From Pochonia chlamydosporia 170 (taxonomy: Eukaryota; Ascomycota; Sordariomycetes; Hypocreales; Clavicipitaceae), in contig NC_035795.1 in the NCBI RefSeq assembly GCF_001653235.2, positions 2,170,001 to 2,234,000 on the forward strand: DNA of 64,000 nucleotides, read 5' to 3'. Of the stretch, positions 11,260-22,597 are shown piece after piece. Every line of letters starts with the position of its first letter. The stretch's first letter is position 1. The notes under the pieces were generated by a model that was not told where the DNA came from, did not search any database, and saw nothing but the letters and a program-made list of their open reading frames with translations. The position numbers were made by a program, and so were the translations under genes.

Positions 11260-12940
11260 TTTCTTGTGCCGGAAATAAAAAAAAACACGTTTTTTGATAA
11301 AATGGGTAGAGACGGATATACACTTTATGATTTTGACGATCTTCTTCTTCTTTTGACCATTTCGATCTGTTGAGAGAAGAATGGTCATTATTTTCTTTTT
11401 TTCCCTTAACTGGCTTGCTTTCTGTCTGATATCTTGATGGTGTCGGATCTAATATAGACACATGTGTGTTACCGGGCTGTCAGCCGGTTTTGTTGATACG
11501 TTGAGATTGGCGTTGGTCTGTATCATATGGGATGAATAAGAATGACATTCAACCGGTTGTGCTTATCGTGAGGTGTTTTTATTCTTGAATGACTGTACTC
11601 AGAGTGTATTGGGTGTATGTGCTTTACATTTGACAACTTCTCGTGTACGTGTATAATGTTGCTTACAAACACGTACTTGAGGAGTTTATTCAAATGAGCA
11701 TCATGTATTTGTTCCACCAGACTTGGTCACTGACACAAATTACTTTCCGTCGACCGACCGCATGTTGAGACGGTGGTAATAATTACAAGGCTATTTGCGT
11801 CACTGGACGAACATTATTGGAAGCTGTCAAGGTTGTAATGGCAGTGAGACATGCAGCCAACATAATGTGACTGCCGACTAGCGGAGTAGGCTCCGTGCTT
11901 TGGCGGATGTTCACCGACTGGATGGGTGTTCGAAGTGCTCATCAATGTGACGTCCTGATAACGTCGACTTGTGCGTGATGCCGCCATATTTGTACAAATG
12001 GCCATAATTCAGTCATAATTCTGGTATAATATGGACACCTCTTATGAAGACGAGCTCTGGTTACGGCCGCAGCTACTGGACCTGGTGCTGCTCTTAAACA
12101 GGCCGTAATTCTTGCTTTGGCTTAGAGTTACGACTCTAGTGGCTCTATTGGGTGCTAATGGATTCTAGGTTCACATTTGAATGGACTGCTTTATGCCATA
12201 TGCGTAGTTGATGAAGATGGGTTTCGCGTCTTGGATAATCTCCTCGGTCTGGCGTACATACCTACCTAGGTACCTACAGTCTGTGGTCCAATATATTTGA
12301 ACATATCCAAGTATACACCAACACAGCTCAATATGCCTCAGCACACAACGCGATATGCGATACCTTTCCCTGTTCAAATACTTCTGACCCCCCACTGTAG
12401 GCAGTTACTTCGAGCTAATGACAGAGATCACAATCTGGTAGAAGGTCTCGTGCTGAACCGGCAAGGTAATGCCACTGGTGACCTGGAGTGGCTTTGATGA
12501 CCAATGGTCAAACCGGCTCAGTCGTCTAAGGGTAAAAAATTGCACGGCTCTGTATCGCTATGTTAGTCCTTGATAGTGACCCTCATGATATATACCACAA
12601 TCGAAACCACAACGTCGAGCTTACATTGTGCTAAGGTTGAGAGGGTACGAACCGTGGAGACCAAGTTCCATCCGAATGCTTGTTCAGTACCACCACACCA
12701 AGCACGCTTACGTTAGCAACCCCCAAACGGCGAGCTTCCAAGGGGAACTCCACGCTAAACCCATTTTGTCTGGCCACGATGTCAATGTCAAGCCAGCTCG
12801 TGGCATTCACAAACCATCCAACATCGCAGTTCACGACCAGCTCTTGTTACCCATTGCGCCCGCGACAACGAGCGAGAGACGCCCATCCGACGCACTCAAC
12901 CTCTCCTCGGATATCCCGCACCGATTAAAATACCCGGCAC
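11260..12940. other. Intergenic, no supported gene
   Basis: This AT-richer stretch lies between two plus-strand genes. It contains the recurring palindromic motif TACCTAGGTACCTA at 12263-12276. Its first 200 bases are T-rich, consistent with the 3' end of the upstream gene. Bases from about 12630 to 12940 are an open frame of 110 codons with no domain and are more likely the OST5 leader. Confidence 0.55.
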
Positions 12941-13294
12941 ATGGATTCCTCGCTGCATGAGGTTTGGCAAGCTGCTGCTGGCAGTCCATTCCTCCCCGCC
13001 GTCGGCAAGCAAAGCCAGTTCCTCGTTGCATTTGTGTTGATGCTCTTGGGCCTGGCGATTACTGGTGTTTTCGCATTGAGTTAATTTTCACTCTCGCCAG
13101 ACGAATTGTTCCATGATGCTGATTTCGTGCAGACCGCTCTGTCGTTAGTCTCGCCGCGCTTGGCATTCCTGCTTCCCTGGCCCTCGCGTACGTATACACT
13201 CCTTCGTCACGGTTCTATAAAGTTTCAAGGCTGACTCTTCTCTCGCAGCGTCGGAGTTGTGTACATGTTCTGCGCTGTCGGAGTCTACCTTTGA
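12941..13294 (+). CDS. OST5: Oligosaccharyltransferase subunit Ost5/TMEM258
   Basis: Ost5 is a small two-helix membrane subunit of the ER oligosaccharyltransferase that transfers the glycan to Asn of nascent proteins. Three exons, 12941-13079, 13133-13187 and 13249-13294 (introns 53 and 61 bp), give 79 residues, the same length as human TMEM258. The N-terminus (MDSSLHEVWQAAAGSPFLP) is followed by helix 1 (about residues 27-46) and helix 2 (residues 51-79, ending VYMFCAVGVYL). The splice joins restore LNRSVVSL and LALAVGVV, both typical of the family. Intron 1 has the weak donor GTTAAT, and if retained it creates a stop at once. RAD1 starts 200 bp downstream on the same strand. Confidence 0.93.
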
Positions 13295-13494
13295 GATACC
13301 CAGATAACCCCGCCTGCTGGTTGAAGAGCCAGCTGGCGTCTATTGTACATTAGTTGGAAGAGAGAGGGAAGAGAGCGGAGCCAGTTCTCTAAGCGACTGC
13401 TGTCGGGTTCTATTGTTTGATTTTATAAAGAGAAAAGTTTGTTACGTTTTGATATTTTTGCTGCAACCACGATCGACACATTCCCGCCCATAAA

Positions 13495-14518
13495 ATGCCA
13501 CCTGATAAGAGCCCCGTCTTTCGGGCTGTAGCGACATCTACACGGCCACTGTACCAGCTCCTTCGGTGTATTAACTTTTCACCGAGAGTTCACGTTCACA
13601 TCACTGATGAAGGCATTCGATTTGCAGCCGACCACTCGAGGGTGATGCAAGGTAACGTGCCTCCCCTGCTCCAGACATCATTGCGGCAAATCTAACCAGC
13701 GAGCAGGAGTTGCCTTTCTTGACAAAGCTCTGTTTTCAGCATACACACTCAACCTACCACAACGCGACGACGACGAAGCCGCCGACCTGCCCAATTTCCA
13801 AATCTCCCTGCCATCGTTCCTCGAAGTCCTTCAGATCTTTGGCGCCGTGGACGTAGCCACGCGAGCACAAAAGGCAGAGCAAGATCCATACCGGAGCAAC
13901 CTGCGAAACTACAGACCAGACGCTTTCAGTAACCAAACGCTAGGAATCTCCGGTACATGCACACTGTCCTACAGCGAAGAAGGCGACCCCTTCAAAATCA
14001 CCATTGAAGAAGCCGGCGTCAAGACAACAGCCGGACTAACAACCTATGTCCCCGAACTGCCAGAAGACATCCCCTTCAACCGAGAAGAGCTCTCCTTCAA
14101 AATCATCATGTCCTCACGCTCCCTGTTAGATTCCCTGGCGGAGATTTCCCCCACAGCGCCAGATAAACTCACCATTGTCGCGTCAAAGACATCACCGTTC
14201 TTATCGCTCGCCGGCACCGGCGACTTGGGAAGCTCTGCCGTCGATTTTGCTAGAGGCAGAGACCTGCTGGAGACGTTTACAATCGCCGACCGCTGGTCGC
14301 AGACGTACAAGTTTGACTTTATCAAGAATTCAACGGAGGCGATGCGCATCGCCAACAAGGTCAGTCTACGGGGTGATGCGCAGGGTGTGCTGAGCCTGCA
14401 GTTCATGGTGGAGATGGATGGTGGTACACGCAGCTTTCTGGATTTTCGGTTCGTTCCATACATCGTGTATGATGAGGAGGATGAGGATGAGACGGCTCTT
14501 AATTTTGAGGATGATTAA
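13495..14518 (+). CDS. RAD1: 9-1-1 checkpoint clamp subunit Rad1
   Basis: This is the Rad1 subunit (Rad17 in budding yeast) of the Rad9-Hus1-Rad1 clamp, which is loaded at DNA damage to activate the ATR/Mec1 checkpoint. Two exons, 13495-13651 and 13707-14518 (55-bp intron, donor GTAACG), give 322 residues. The PCNA-like fold is recognisable from the N-terminal block RPLYQLLRCINFSPRVHVHI, then ITDEGIRFAADHSRVMQ, the join GVAFLDKALFSAYTL, and the C-terminal FLDFRFVPYI, followed by a short acidic tail (DEEDEDET). The length fits the family. The acceptor at 13706 was chosen because it alone keeps the frame. Confidence 0.94.
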
Positions 14519-17500
14519 AATGGGGAGTTTCCAATGTATGTAAGGGGAAAGTTTAATTGGTGGGCCAAGTTGTGGAATTTGAGTCATTATTGCGCCATTT
14601 TGACTGCTGTGTTTACTTTGATTTGCGTCGTAGTATGGAGTGAGTCTTTAGTTATCTTGCCTTTGATCTTAATTTACGCGTTGTGCCAGAATCGTAGTTG
14701 ATGTAAGCATCATGGCGGTCAATCCATTTGCCAAGGCATAGATGACGTGACTGACTGAGATGACGGCCACACATGCAGAAAGATTCACAATAGTCACCAG
14801 CTAATACCCGCTATTTAATGCCCGCTTGGCAGCTGATTGAACAATTGCAGCGGAGCCATGAGGTCAAATTCTGAGACCCTGACTTACATACCGTGGTGCG
14901 GCCGTCACTGGAATGAGGGGGAATTCGTTGCGCGGGCTTGGTAAGGGAGGAGCAAGAGGGAGACGTGAGGTTGAAATAGCAGCTTGCGTCCTACTTTACT
15001 TGTAGTTTGACATAGGCAATTCTATCTCGAATAAAAAACAGACAAACATATCATCAACAGTACGGGTTAACAGCGGCGATTGCTACGATCCCACGACACC
15101 AGCCACATTTACATTTATGCGTCACAAACAATGCTCCTCTCAAAGGGAATCAGACTTGAGGATGGTGATGAGAAGCGCGGTCGTGGAAGCCGATGCTTGA
15201 GTGCCATTGTTTCCTTTCCGTGCGTAGTTTTCGCATCGCTTGCGAAGGCCCTTACGCTATGTTGCTCTTGTACAAAACATACAGATGACCAAGTTGACGA
15301 TGACTGCGAAACACTGCTCGACGGACGACCGGTTCGGTTTCCGAGACACGCTGCTTCGTCTTTCTTACGGACAGGCACGCCACGAAAGATGCGCGAGGCA
15401 AATGATATTCTATAAGTTGGAGTGAGTCAGGAGTAACAGTGTCTATGCTGGTTTCTAGGCACCGGTTTAACAGCGAGACGCACTCTTTCAGCAAATTGGC
15501 AGTTTGAGACCACATTGTGTTTGGGGCCCTTTCACCATTTTCTATTCGTGGATGTAAAGGGAACTGCGTCTGGGGCTATTTTTACTATTGAGTCCGCAAT
15601 AGGAACATGACACACACGACCTTTACGCTAGGTCATTGAGGCGTTCGTGGGGGGACTTGTTTTATCTTTCATTTCGTGGTGTTACAGTTTGGATCATTAT
15701 GTATGTCTGGGTTGGGGTATGGGTTCGGGTCTTGAAGAGAACAGACGATGGAGATTGATGTTGTGTTACGGCCGAATTGTCCTAATCGGGCGAGAATGGA
15801 TCCCACGGAGATGGAGTTTTGAGGCGTTCATGGAGTTTGGAGAAACTAGGGAAAGCAGCCTCTTTTGGCATAAATTAGACACTCAACAGATTTACCCCCA
15901 GCTTGACTTTTCTACTTCAAGATAACACTCCGGGACCCAGGGATAACCAGGGATAAAGTGATCGGGCAACAACGGCCATTAACTCGTACGAAGGCCGGCC
16001 AGCACTAGCAGCTAGCACGCTTTACTTAGCGTAGCCATGGTGTTTGTCAACGCCTGTGATGAGAAGCAGGAAGAGGGGTTTAGCCACATGGCGATGCTGG
16101 GCGTATCAAATACCAAGCCGTCATTCTTGGGGGGCCCGTCCCGTTGCAACCCTGGGGTTTGGTGATTGCCACGAGGTCTGTGCCCCCTGTGGGTGTTCGC
16201 ATGATTGATTGCCTTTTGGTTTGGGCAAGGGAAAATTTAGGAGACGAAAATGATGGCGTGATGGCAGTGGCACTAGAGAAAGCTAAGAAAACAATGGCTG
16301 CATGGGATCCGTTGATTGGGTTCCCAAAAATGGCAAATCGTGAAAACCTGCCAAGCGTGGCAATGACTTGACGTGATGTTTGACTTGGCTGCCAGAGTAG
16401 TAGTAGGGACTGGTTCCTTGTACTCCATACAACGACGAAGGGAGGAAGCTTTGACAAAGATTTCTGTCTGAAATGACCGATGAATGGATCTGCCACACAT
16501 TACCACTGTCCGATTTTGGGCTGGTTGCTGTCAATCGACATGGCAGCGGGACGAGAAATACGATATGCTCGTCCGAGAGCAGTGGCCAGGGTATATGCCA
16601 AGGCGATCAACTAGCCGCAATTGAGCAGGATGCTCCTGATAACGGCAAGCCGAAATTGGCATTGCCAGAGAGGTGTCGTAGACGGTGATGTTTTGGGCAC
16701 GGAGACAGGGAGACGGAGGAAGAGGCAGAGAAAGAGGAAGAGAAAGAGAGCGGTGGAGGTGCAGCATGCGGCTTGGCTGCTTGGACTCGTGGCCTTGTGT
16801 GCGTGTGTGTGCAGCGATGCATGCATGGTGATGTTTTGCTGCGGGTTAGGTGGTGTAACCCCATGGTCCTGCAATTCGGGCTATGAGTGTCCCTGGGCAT
16901 GTATGTATGTACATGTATGAGGGTTGGACGGTTGCTTGGAACTGAGAAGATGATGGTATCAAGGCATGGATGGCATGTCATAGTCTCATAAGAGGTCGAA
17001 GTGGGAAGTGGAGATGAAGCAGAGACGAGGCAGAGACGAGGCCGTGATGAGGCACAGGCTAGCACAAATCTGGCTCTAGGACACTTTTTAGAGCAAGAGC
17101 AACTTGCAGCTGTGTTGCAGCAATGGGCTCCTTCCCCGTTTCCACCACTCACCTTGGCTTCTCAGATGTTTCGAGCCCACTCGCACTCACGACTTCAACT
17201 GTCTTGTTTCATGAACATCCCGACCGCTGATCCCGCTTCGTCTCGTTTTTTTATCCATTGACGGACAAGCTGTGGGTGTTGGGCAACGCTACTCCACGGT
17301 CCTGCTCGGCATTCAGTTCCTCGCTTGCACAAGTCGCCCAGGTGCTCCACCGCTACGCCACTGCGCACCACCAACCATGGCCATGTTGATCTGGAGCTCT
17401 CCTGCCTGCATGGAAGTCGGCCAGAAGCGGACAGGGCTGAAATGAGGAGAAATGGAAGCAAGAGATGGCTGTGATCAACAGACAGGGCCCTGCCTGCTGG

Positions 17501-19770
17501 CTGACCTGTATTGGAACAAAGTGTGTTTTGCCAAACAAAAGTTGGCTTCCTCGAGGCGCCATTTGAGGTGGGAATCTTGATGGCACAGGTTGATGCGATG
17601 GTTTCAACCAGTGTGGCCAAGGTTGAGGCTGTCTCACCCAACTGCACTGACGGATGTGTGTGTATGTACCCCACGTCCTCTCATCCGCACGGTGGAAAGA
17701 GCAGCATGTATGGATCACAAGTGGAAGAGGGCGCGACAGCTGATCCTGATATAGGTTATATCTGCCTGCTGCAGGAAATGTTATACGCAATTCTTGCAAG
17801 CCTAAGCGACATTATCCGCGCGCGCACTTGTACCTCCTCCACCGACCAACTGCTGCCACCCTCCTCCGCACATCTGAGAAGCAGGCAGGAGCGGAAGCGC
17901 CTAGGACATTGCACGACAACTTGTCCGTCACTACGAGCACCTCGACGAAGGGATCACGAAGCGGCTTGTGCGCTTTCAAAAGCTGGGAAATTCACTCCGG
18001 TGTCCATTATCGGCCGGGCTGTCTTAGCTTCTTGTGGCGACAAACCATCGGTGCCAATTCTGGCATCGGCCCCTGCCACCCTGGTCCTCTCGTTGCTCCG
18101 AACCCCTGTCCGGGAATCGTCTGATATGGCCGATAGACGTTGCTCCTGCACGCTAGTAAAGCTGGGGCAAGGTGCCTGGTGATAGCTTGCCAGGTTGAAT
18201 TACACACACTGTAATAGTCGCCAACACCATGCCCAGTGAGAGCAACAGGAGAAAAACCCAACCAGACTCCTCGCACCCTTGAGCAATGAAGAAGTCGCCA
18301 TGGCTTGGAGCTTGTGTTGGGTGACATGCCGCCATCTGCGAGCATCTCACAGTTGGCTTGTTCAAGCTTCCTGGACCAACCACGAGGCATTCTGCCCTGT
18401 CCGCATCCAGGCATCAGAAAGGCTCCCATGCTGTCCGTCCATCACCATGTGTTGGGCTTGTGTCGCCTACTGGCATTTGCACCGTACCAATAACCAATGA
18501 TGCCACAGAGTACCTCGCTTCCCAGCGGTATAATGCTTCTTCCCGTGTCTTAACACGCACCATCACATTGTATCACGGCCATGGTATAATACATACACAA
18601 CCATGGCGTAAATGTTTGATAATGAGTGGCCAATTGACCCTCAGCTCAAAGACGAGCGATTTTATTCGCCTGTGGTTTTCGTCACGTTGACAAACGGCAT
18701 CTGGCAGGATCTCGGATACCCACCGAAGGGAAACGAGGTCCAAGGAGTGCCGTTGAAAGAACCCAGATCGAGTGAGCGGCAAAATGCCCACGTACTGTAC
18801 AGTACAATGGTAAACGGGCCTTTATTGCCGCTAGTGGAGGGTTTAATTCTGGCGCATCATGAATCGGTTGATCCAAGAGGCCAACGCAAGAGCCACCTTG
18901 CAAACGAGTCGAGACGCCATGAGAGCGCACCAGCCACCATCCACAAAACCAAGAGGACTATTCCGGGCCGAACTGCCAAATCCATACCGAATAGGCTTTG
19001 GCTCATGTAAACTGGAGCTGGCCGCTTGGTGCTATGCCGATCCCAGCTACCTACGAATATATCCTGGGTCAACAATACTGGCCAACATGGGTCAAGCCGC
19101 ATGGTATCTGCTGGGCCGCAGCCACAATGGAACCAGTTTTGCAAACTTCCTGTTCAGTGCGACGTTCTGCGAGGGAAACTAATTCGTCTTTTCGACAGAA
19201 TAACTAAGACACACCCGCCTGTTTCCGGTCAAGTGTGGGCTACGAGCCCATGTTCTGCGTAACACCACCAACCCGAAGTTGCTACTGCCACAACCTGAAA
19301 GGGTCCGCCCACAGCATATTGACATCCTCTTATAAGCAAGGACCGAAATACTTGAACCAAAATTACTGCTCCTTCATTGCTACCGCTTGGCTGCTCCATC
19401 ACTGCCACTACCTTGCCGTCTGGTTGTACACGGCGGTGAAAGGGACAGACGGGTTGATTTCTTTGTGTCTTGTTTTGCTTCACGGCACCCTCCGAACGAA
19501 TATCAAGCACTGAAGCGCCAGCGCCATTTGGTGTCTGGCCATCTACTGTCCAGTGGCCGTTTTGTTCTTTTGATACCATAGCCGTCTCGGCATGTCATAT
19601 GGCCCTTTGTCACTAAACTCTCGATTTGAGTGGTCAGCATACGCCTACACGCTGTTTCTGAATTGTTTGTCCAGCACCCTCGCTTCCAGATAAACGCACA
19701 AATACCCTGTTCCACTGCTGTTCTCTTTTGGTTACTGTACATTCACCAGCAACTCGACACTGTCTTCACG
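14519..19770. other. Long gene-free interval
   Basis: I find no supportable protein gene, tRNA or rRNA in these 5.25 kb. Several open frames of 140-223 codons occur on both strands (for example 16607-17152 minus and 17511-18182 plus), but they overlap each other, are Ser/His/Cys-rich and carry no domain. The part from about 19500 to 19770 is probably the leader of the downstream gene. It may hold non-coding transcripts, which cannot be judged from sequence alone. Confidence 0.5.
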
Positions 19771-21879
19771 ATGGAGAGGGTGACTATGGAGCTCCCATCT
19801 CCGCCAACGGCACCAACTTCACAGGCTGATCAACGGTCTTCACAACGACACCACCGAAGAACTCACTCGTTTGATGAGTCCATTTCATATCACATACCCC
19901 CAAGGCATTCATCACTGTCGCTGTCGTGGCTGCCAAGCGCGAGACGTCAGCGAACACTTGCTCCCGCGGTGAGCCGGAGTGCTCATGAAAGCTACGGAGC
20001 TTTGACTCCACCCCCTCCTGTACAGCCCGGAGACTCTACATTCTCATCAGCAACATCACTGCATACTGTTCAAAGGCCCAGTGCAGACGCAGTTGGTAAT
20101 AAGCGAAATGTTGGTGCAGGCTCCGTCACCAGAACACGCTGGTCCGAGTTGCCCAATGCTGAACAAGATCGAATGCGAGCGAGACGGAACTCACGACTTG
20201 CTGCTGGATTATATGAACACAGCCGGGACAAAAATGGAGAGCAATCAGAGAGGTCGTTCTCCCCGTTTTCAGACTCAGCTGTCAAGATGATGCCAGATGG
20301 ACATCTTGAACGTCTGGTGGTGACTCCATCGTTGGGCCACCACGATGCCTGGACAGAGTCGGTTCAGCTCTTGATCAAGGAAACAGCAGACGCATTCCAA
20401 GCAGTTCACGAAACCATGAATGATGCAACGCTAACATCATGGCTGCTTGATTTGCCCGAGACACAAGAAGTTTCGGGCGAGTCAGAAGCGCCAGCTGATT
20501 TTGTTCCTCCTCATACCACCGTTTACCACCACAACGAGCAAGAACAAGAGATCACCACAAATAATCCTCTACCGCCGCCGCCTCCTCCTCGCAAAAGCAT
20601 CAACCCAACTACAGACAAGCCGCTTCCTCCATGCCCCGAGAAGCCAAAAATGCAGGGGCTGAAGGAGGAATTAAAAAAGGTTTCCAAGTACCGCGTTCTG
20701 CGGCCGACCAAGTCGGCCAAATGGGCCGTGTCAAATGGCGTTGCCCAGCTGCTCTCCAGCGCTGGCCTCAAGCGGCTGCAGGTTGATGAGATGCTGACTC
20801 CGGAGAGGATTGAAGAAATGCGAGTCAAGCGTCTCAGAAAAGACCTGGAGCGATCCTCGTTTGAGGGGCGGGACTCGAGTGAGTCGTCACGCAGCGTCTC
20901 GTCGCAACAAACCTCAAAAAGCATTTCGAAAGCCAACAACAATGAGAGCAAAGAGGAAAAACCGTCCGCATTAGCCCTTGACGACGCTGTCATCCATACA
21001 GACTTTTCCCTGCCCGGTACGTCGGCACAAAAGAGTGTCCCGGTGCAAGCGCAAGACAAATGTGAGGCAAGTAATACAGGATCCCTTAACCCACCCCCAA
21101 AGAATCCCCAAAGATACGTTTTCACAAAGACCAAGTCACGGCTTCCGACTATTCCAGAAGTCGTCGCCCAACCAGAGGAGCCGACTGGCCGACCAAGTGA
21201 GGACCACAGCCTCCGGTCGCAAGATAGCGGCGAGTTTGTCAACATACCGGGACCTCCTCTGGCTGATGCACGCTCTACCGTTGGCCATGACCACATCCCC
21301 TGTCAAGCAGCGGATGACAGCGCCAATGTGGACGAGGAGCCCGAGGACGATGACATAGACTACTGCGACTATCAAGTAGCCATCCAAGGCATGTCGTCAG
21401 ACCTGCGAACAGCCTTGCATGAAGAGGACGAGAATGACATGGCTGAGGATATGACGGCGTGGTTTGAGACGTTTGGCTTTGAGACGCACGGCGAGCTCAT
21501 CCCTGACGGAGCATCTTCGCCGTGGAGTCTCTCATCGCGCAGCGTCATATCCACATCTCCGTCCACCATCAGCGGCGACGCAGATGGCCCGATGCCAGTC
21601 ACCTCTGACGACAACTATACGTTTGCCGGGCCTATGCGGTTCTTTCGCAGCCAGGTACCTCCGAAGAAGTGGGCGCCATCGGAGGGTTCTCTCAAGCAGT
21701 ACAATCTACGGGAAGCCCAGGGACCGCCCTGCAGGCTGAGAACGACACCGCCACTGGTGGTCGGAGAGGGCGCGGCGGGCTATGTGTCGGAAAAGGTGGC
21801 AGAGTCGGCGCTGTTAGGATCAAGTACGAAGCGGGATATAGGTGCATATTTACGATGGAAGGCAGCACGAGAAGTATAA
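19771..21879 (+). CDS. Large disordered fungal protein, function unknown
   Basis: A single exon of 702 residues. ATG 19771 is the first in-frame Met, with a second at 19786. I recall similar unnamed or 'mucin-like' proteins in Sordariomycetes. Most of the chain is Ser/Pro/Glu-rich and probably disordered. There is a Pro run near residues 270-276 (PLPPPPPPRK) and PLPPCPEKPK just after it, both SH3-ligand-like. A more ordered helical block follows (about residues 305-365: SKYRVLRPTKSAKWAVSNG, then LTPERIEEMRVKRLRKDLE). A C-terminal block has FETFGFETHGELIPDG and RFFRSQVPPKKWAPSEGS. No signal peptide, membrane segment or catalytic motif is seen. Cytoskeletal or polarity scaffolding is possible from the Pro motifs but is not shown. 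Confidence 0.85.
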   Translation: MERVTMELPSPPTAPTSQADQRSSQRHHRRTHSFDESISYHIPPRHSSLSLSWLPSARRQRTLAPAVSRSAHESYGALTPPPPVQPGDSTFSSATSLHTVQRPSADAVGNKRNVGAGSVTRTRWSELPNAEQDRMRARRNSRLAAGLYEHSRDKNGEQSERSFSPFSDSAVKMMPDGHLERLVVTPSLGHHDAWTESVQLLIKETADAFQAVHETMNDATLTSWLLDLPETQEVSGESEAPADFVPPHTTVYHHNEQEQEITTNNPLPPPPPPRKSINPTTDKPLPPCPEKPKMQGLKEELKKVSKYRVLRPTKSAKWAVSNGVAQLLSSAGLKRLQVDEMLTPERIEEMRVKRLRKDLERSSFEGRDSSESSRSVSSQQTSKSISKANNNESKEEKPSALALDDAVIHTDFSLPGTSAQKSVPVQAQDKCEASNTGSLNPPPKNPQRYVFTKTKSRLPTIPEVVAQPEEPTGRPSEDHSLRSQDSGEFVNIPGPPLADARSTVGHDHIPCQAADDSANVDEEPEDDDIDYCDYQVAIQGMSSDLRTALHEEDENDMAEDMTAWFETFGFETHGELIPDGASSPWSLSSRSVISTSPSTISGDADGPMPVTSDDNYTFAGPMRFFRSQVPPKKWAPSEGSLKQYNLREAQGPPCRLRTTPPLVVGEGAAGYVSEKVAESALLGSSTKRDIGAYLRWKAAREV

Positions 21880-21951
21880 TGTTGTAATGATTACGATGGG
21901 CGCAAGGAGAGCATGAATTTATGATACCACCACGATAGACATAGTATGAAT

Positions 21952-21978
21952 GAAGTCGAAGTCGAAGTCGAAGTCGAG
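21952..21978. repeat. GAAGTC hexanucleotide microsatellite
   Basis: Four perfect GAAGTC units plus a partial fifth lie in the 305-bp gap between the stop at 21879 and the CDC26 start at 22185. They sit about 210 bp upstream of CDC26. Confidence 0.9.
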
Positions 21979-22184
21979 TACCTTGCCTAGAGTCTTTCCA
22001 CTCAAGCCAGTGACTTCGGAGGCAGACCCACTCGGCACCTGCCGATTCCTCTCCCGCAGTACTCCCCACCCCACACGACCTTCAACTCACAACCTCAGCT
22101 CCATCTGCATCTCCAACACCAACCATCAAACATCAAACAAAGTTCACAGCATCTTCATTACTCAGAGCACACCCCACAAACACC

Positions 22185-22403
22185 ATGCTCCGCCGACCCC
22201 CCACAACCCTTTCCATCACGGCAGAAGACGTAGCCGCGTACGAGGACCGACGCGCAAACGAAGCACTCCTCGCGCAACAACAAGCACGCGCTGAGCAGGC
22301 GTACGCACAGCAACAGAGTCAAATGGAGGGTGTTCAGGAGAGCCCTGGCACCATGGGGAGGAGAGTACGTGATGAGAGACTGGGAATTACGAGACGACGA
22401 TAA
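22185..22403 (+). CDS. CDC26: Anaphase-promoting complex subunit Cdc26/Hcn1
   Basis: Cdc26 is a tiny APC/C subunit whose N-terminus threads through the TPR superhelix of Cdc16/Cut9 and stabilises it. This intron-free frame encodes 72 residues. The N-terminus MLRRPPTTLSITAEDVAAYE matches the family signature (M-L-R-R-x-P-T, then an acidic D-x-x-x-[YF]-[ED] stretch), and the C-terminal RVRDERLGITRRR matches the fission-yeast Hcn1 end (R-x-R-R-I-G-I-T). Between them is a Gln/Ala-rich helix. The start has a good context (CACCATGC). The gene is convergent with the Cdc1-like gene, with 194 bp between stops. It is so short that automated annotation could miss it. Confidence 0.9.
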   Translation: MLRRPPTTLSITAEDVAAYEDRRANEALLAQQQARAEQAYAQQQSQMEGVQESPGTMGRRVRDERLGITRRR

Positions 22404-22597
22404 TGGGATGATTGGAAGCAGAAATCATGGCTATGGATGGACGGCATCATGGATAGGCGTTGGGTTCATTGATGGGTAATAAAATGCTGTTTATGTTTAA
22501 GACGTACGCATCTATGCTATGCTCTGTGAGCTACAATCCAACCAAAATGATACATGTACACGGCTCGATTACGACGGGCCAATTTTACCCATTACTT

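Noticed and set aside
16607..18182. Open frames of 181 codons (16607-17152, -) and 223 codons (17511-18182, +)
   Set aside because: Low-complexity Ser/His/Pro composition, mutual overlap with other open frames and no recognisable motif.
20523..21296. 257-codon frame antisense to the gene at 19771
   Set aside because: It is a mirror of the Ser/Pro-rich coding strand; its Gly-rich run is the complement of the poly-Pro codons.
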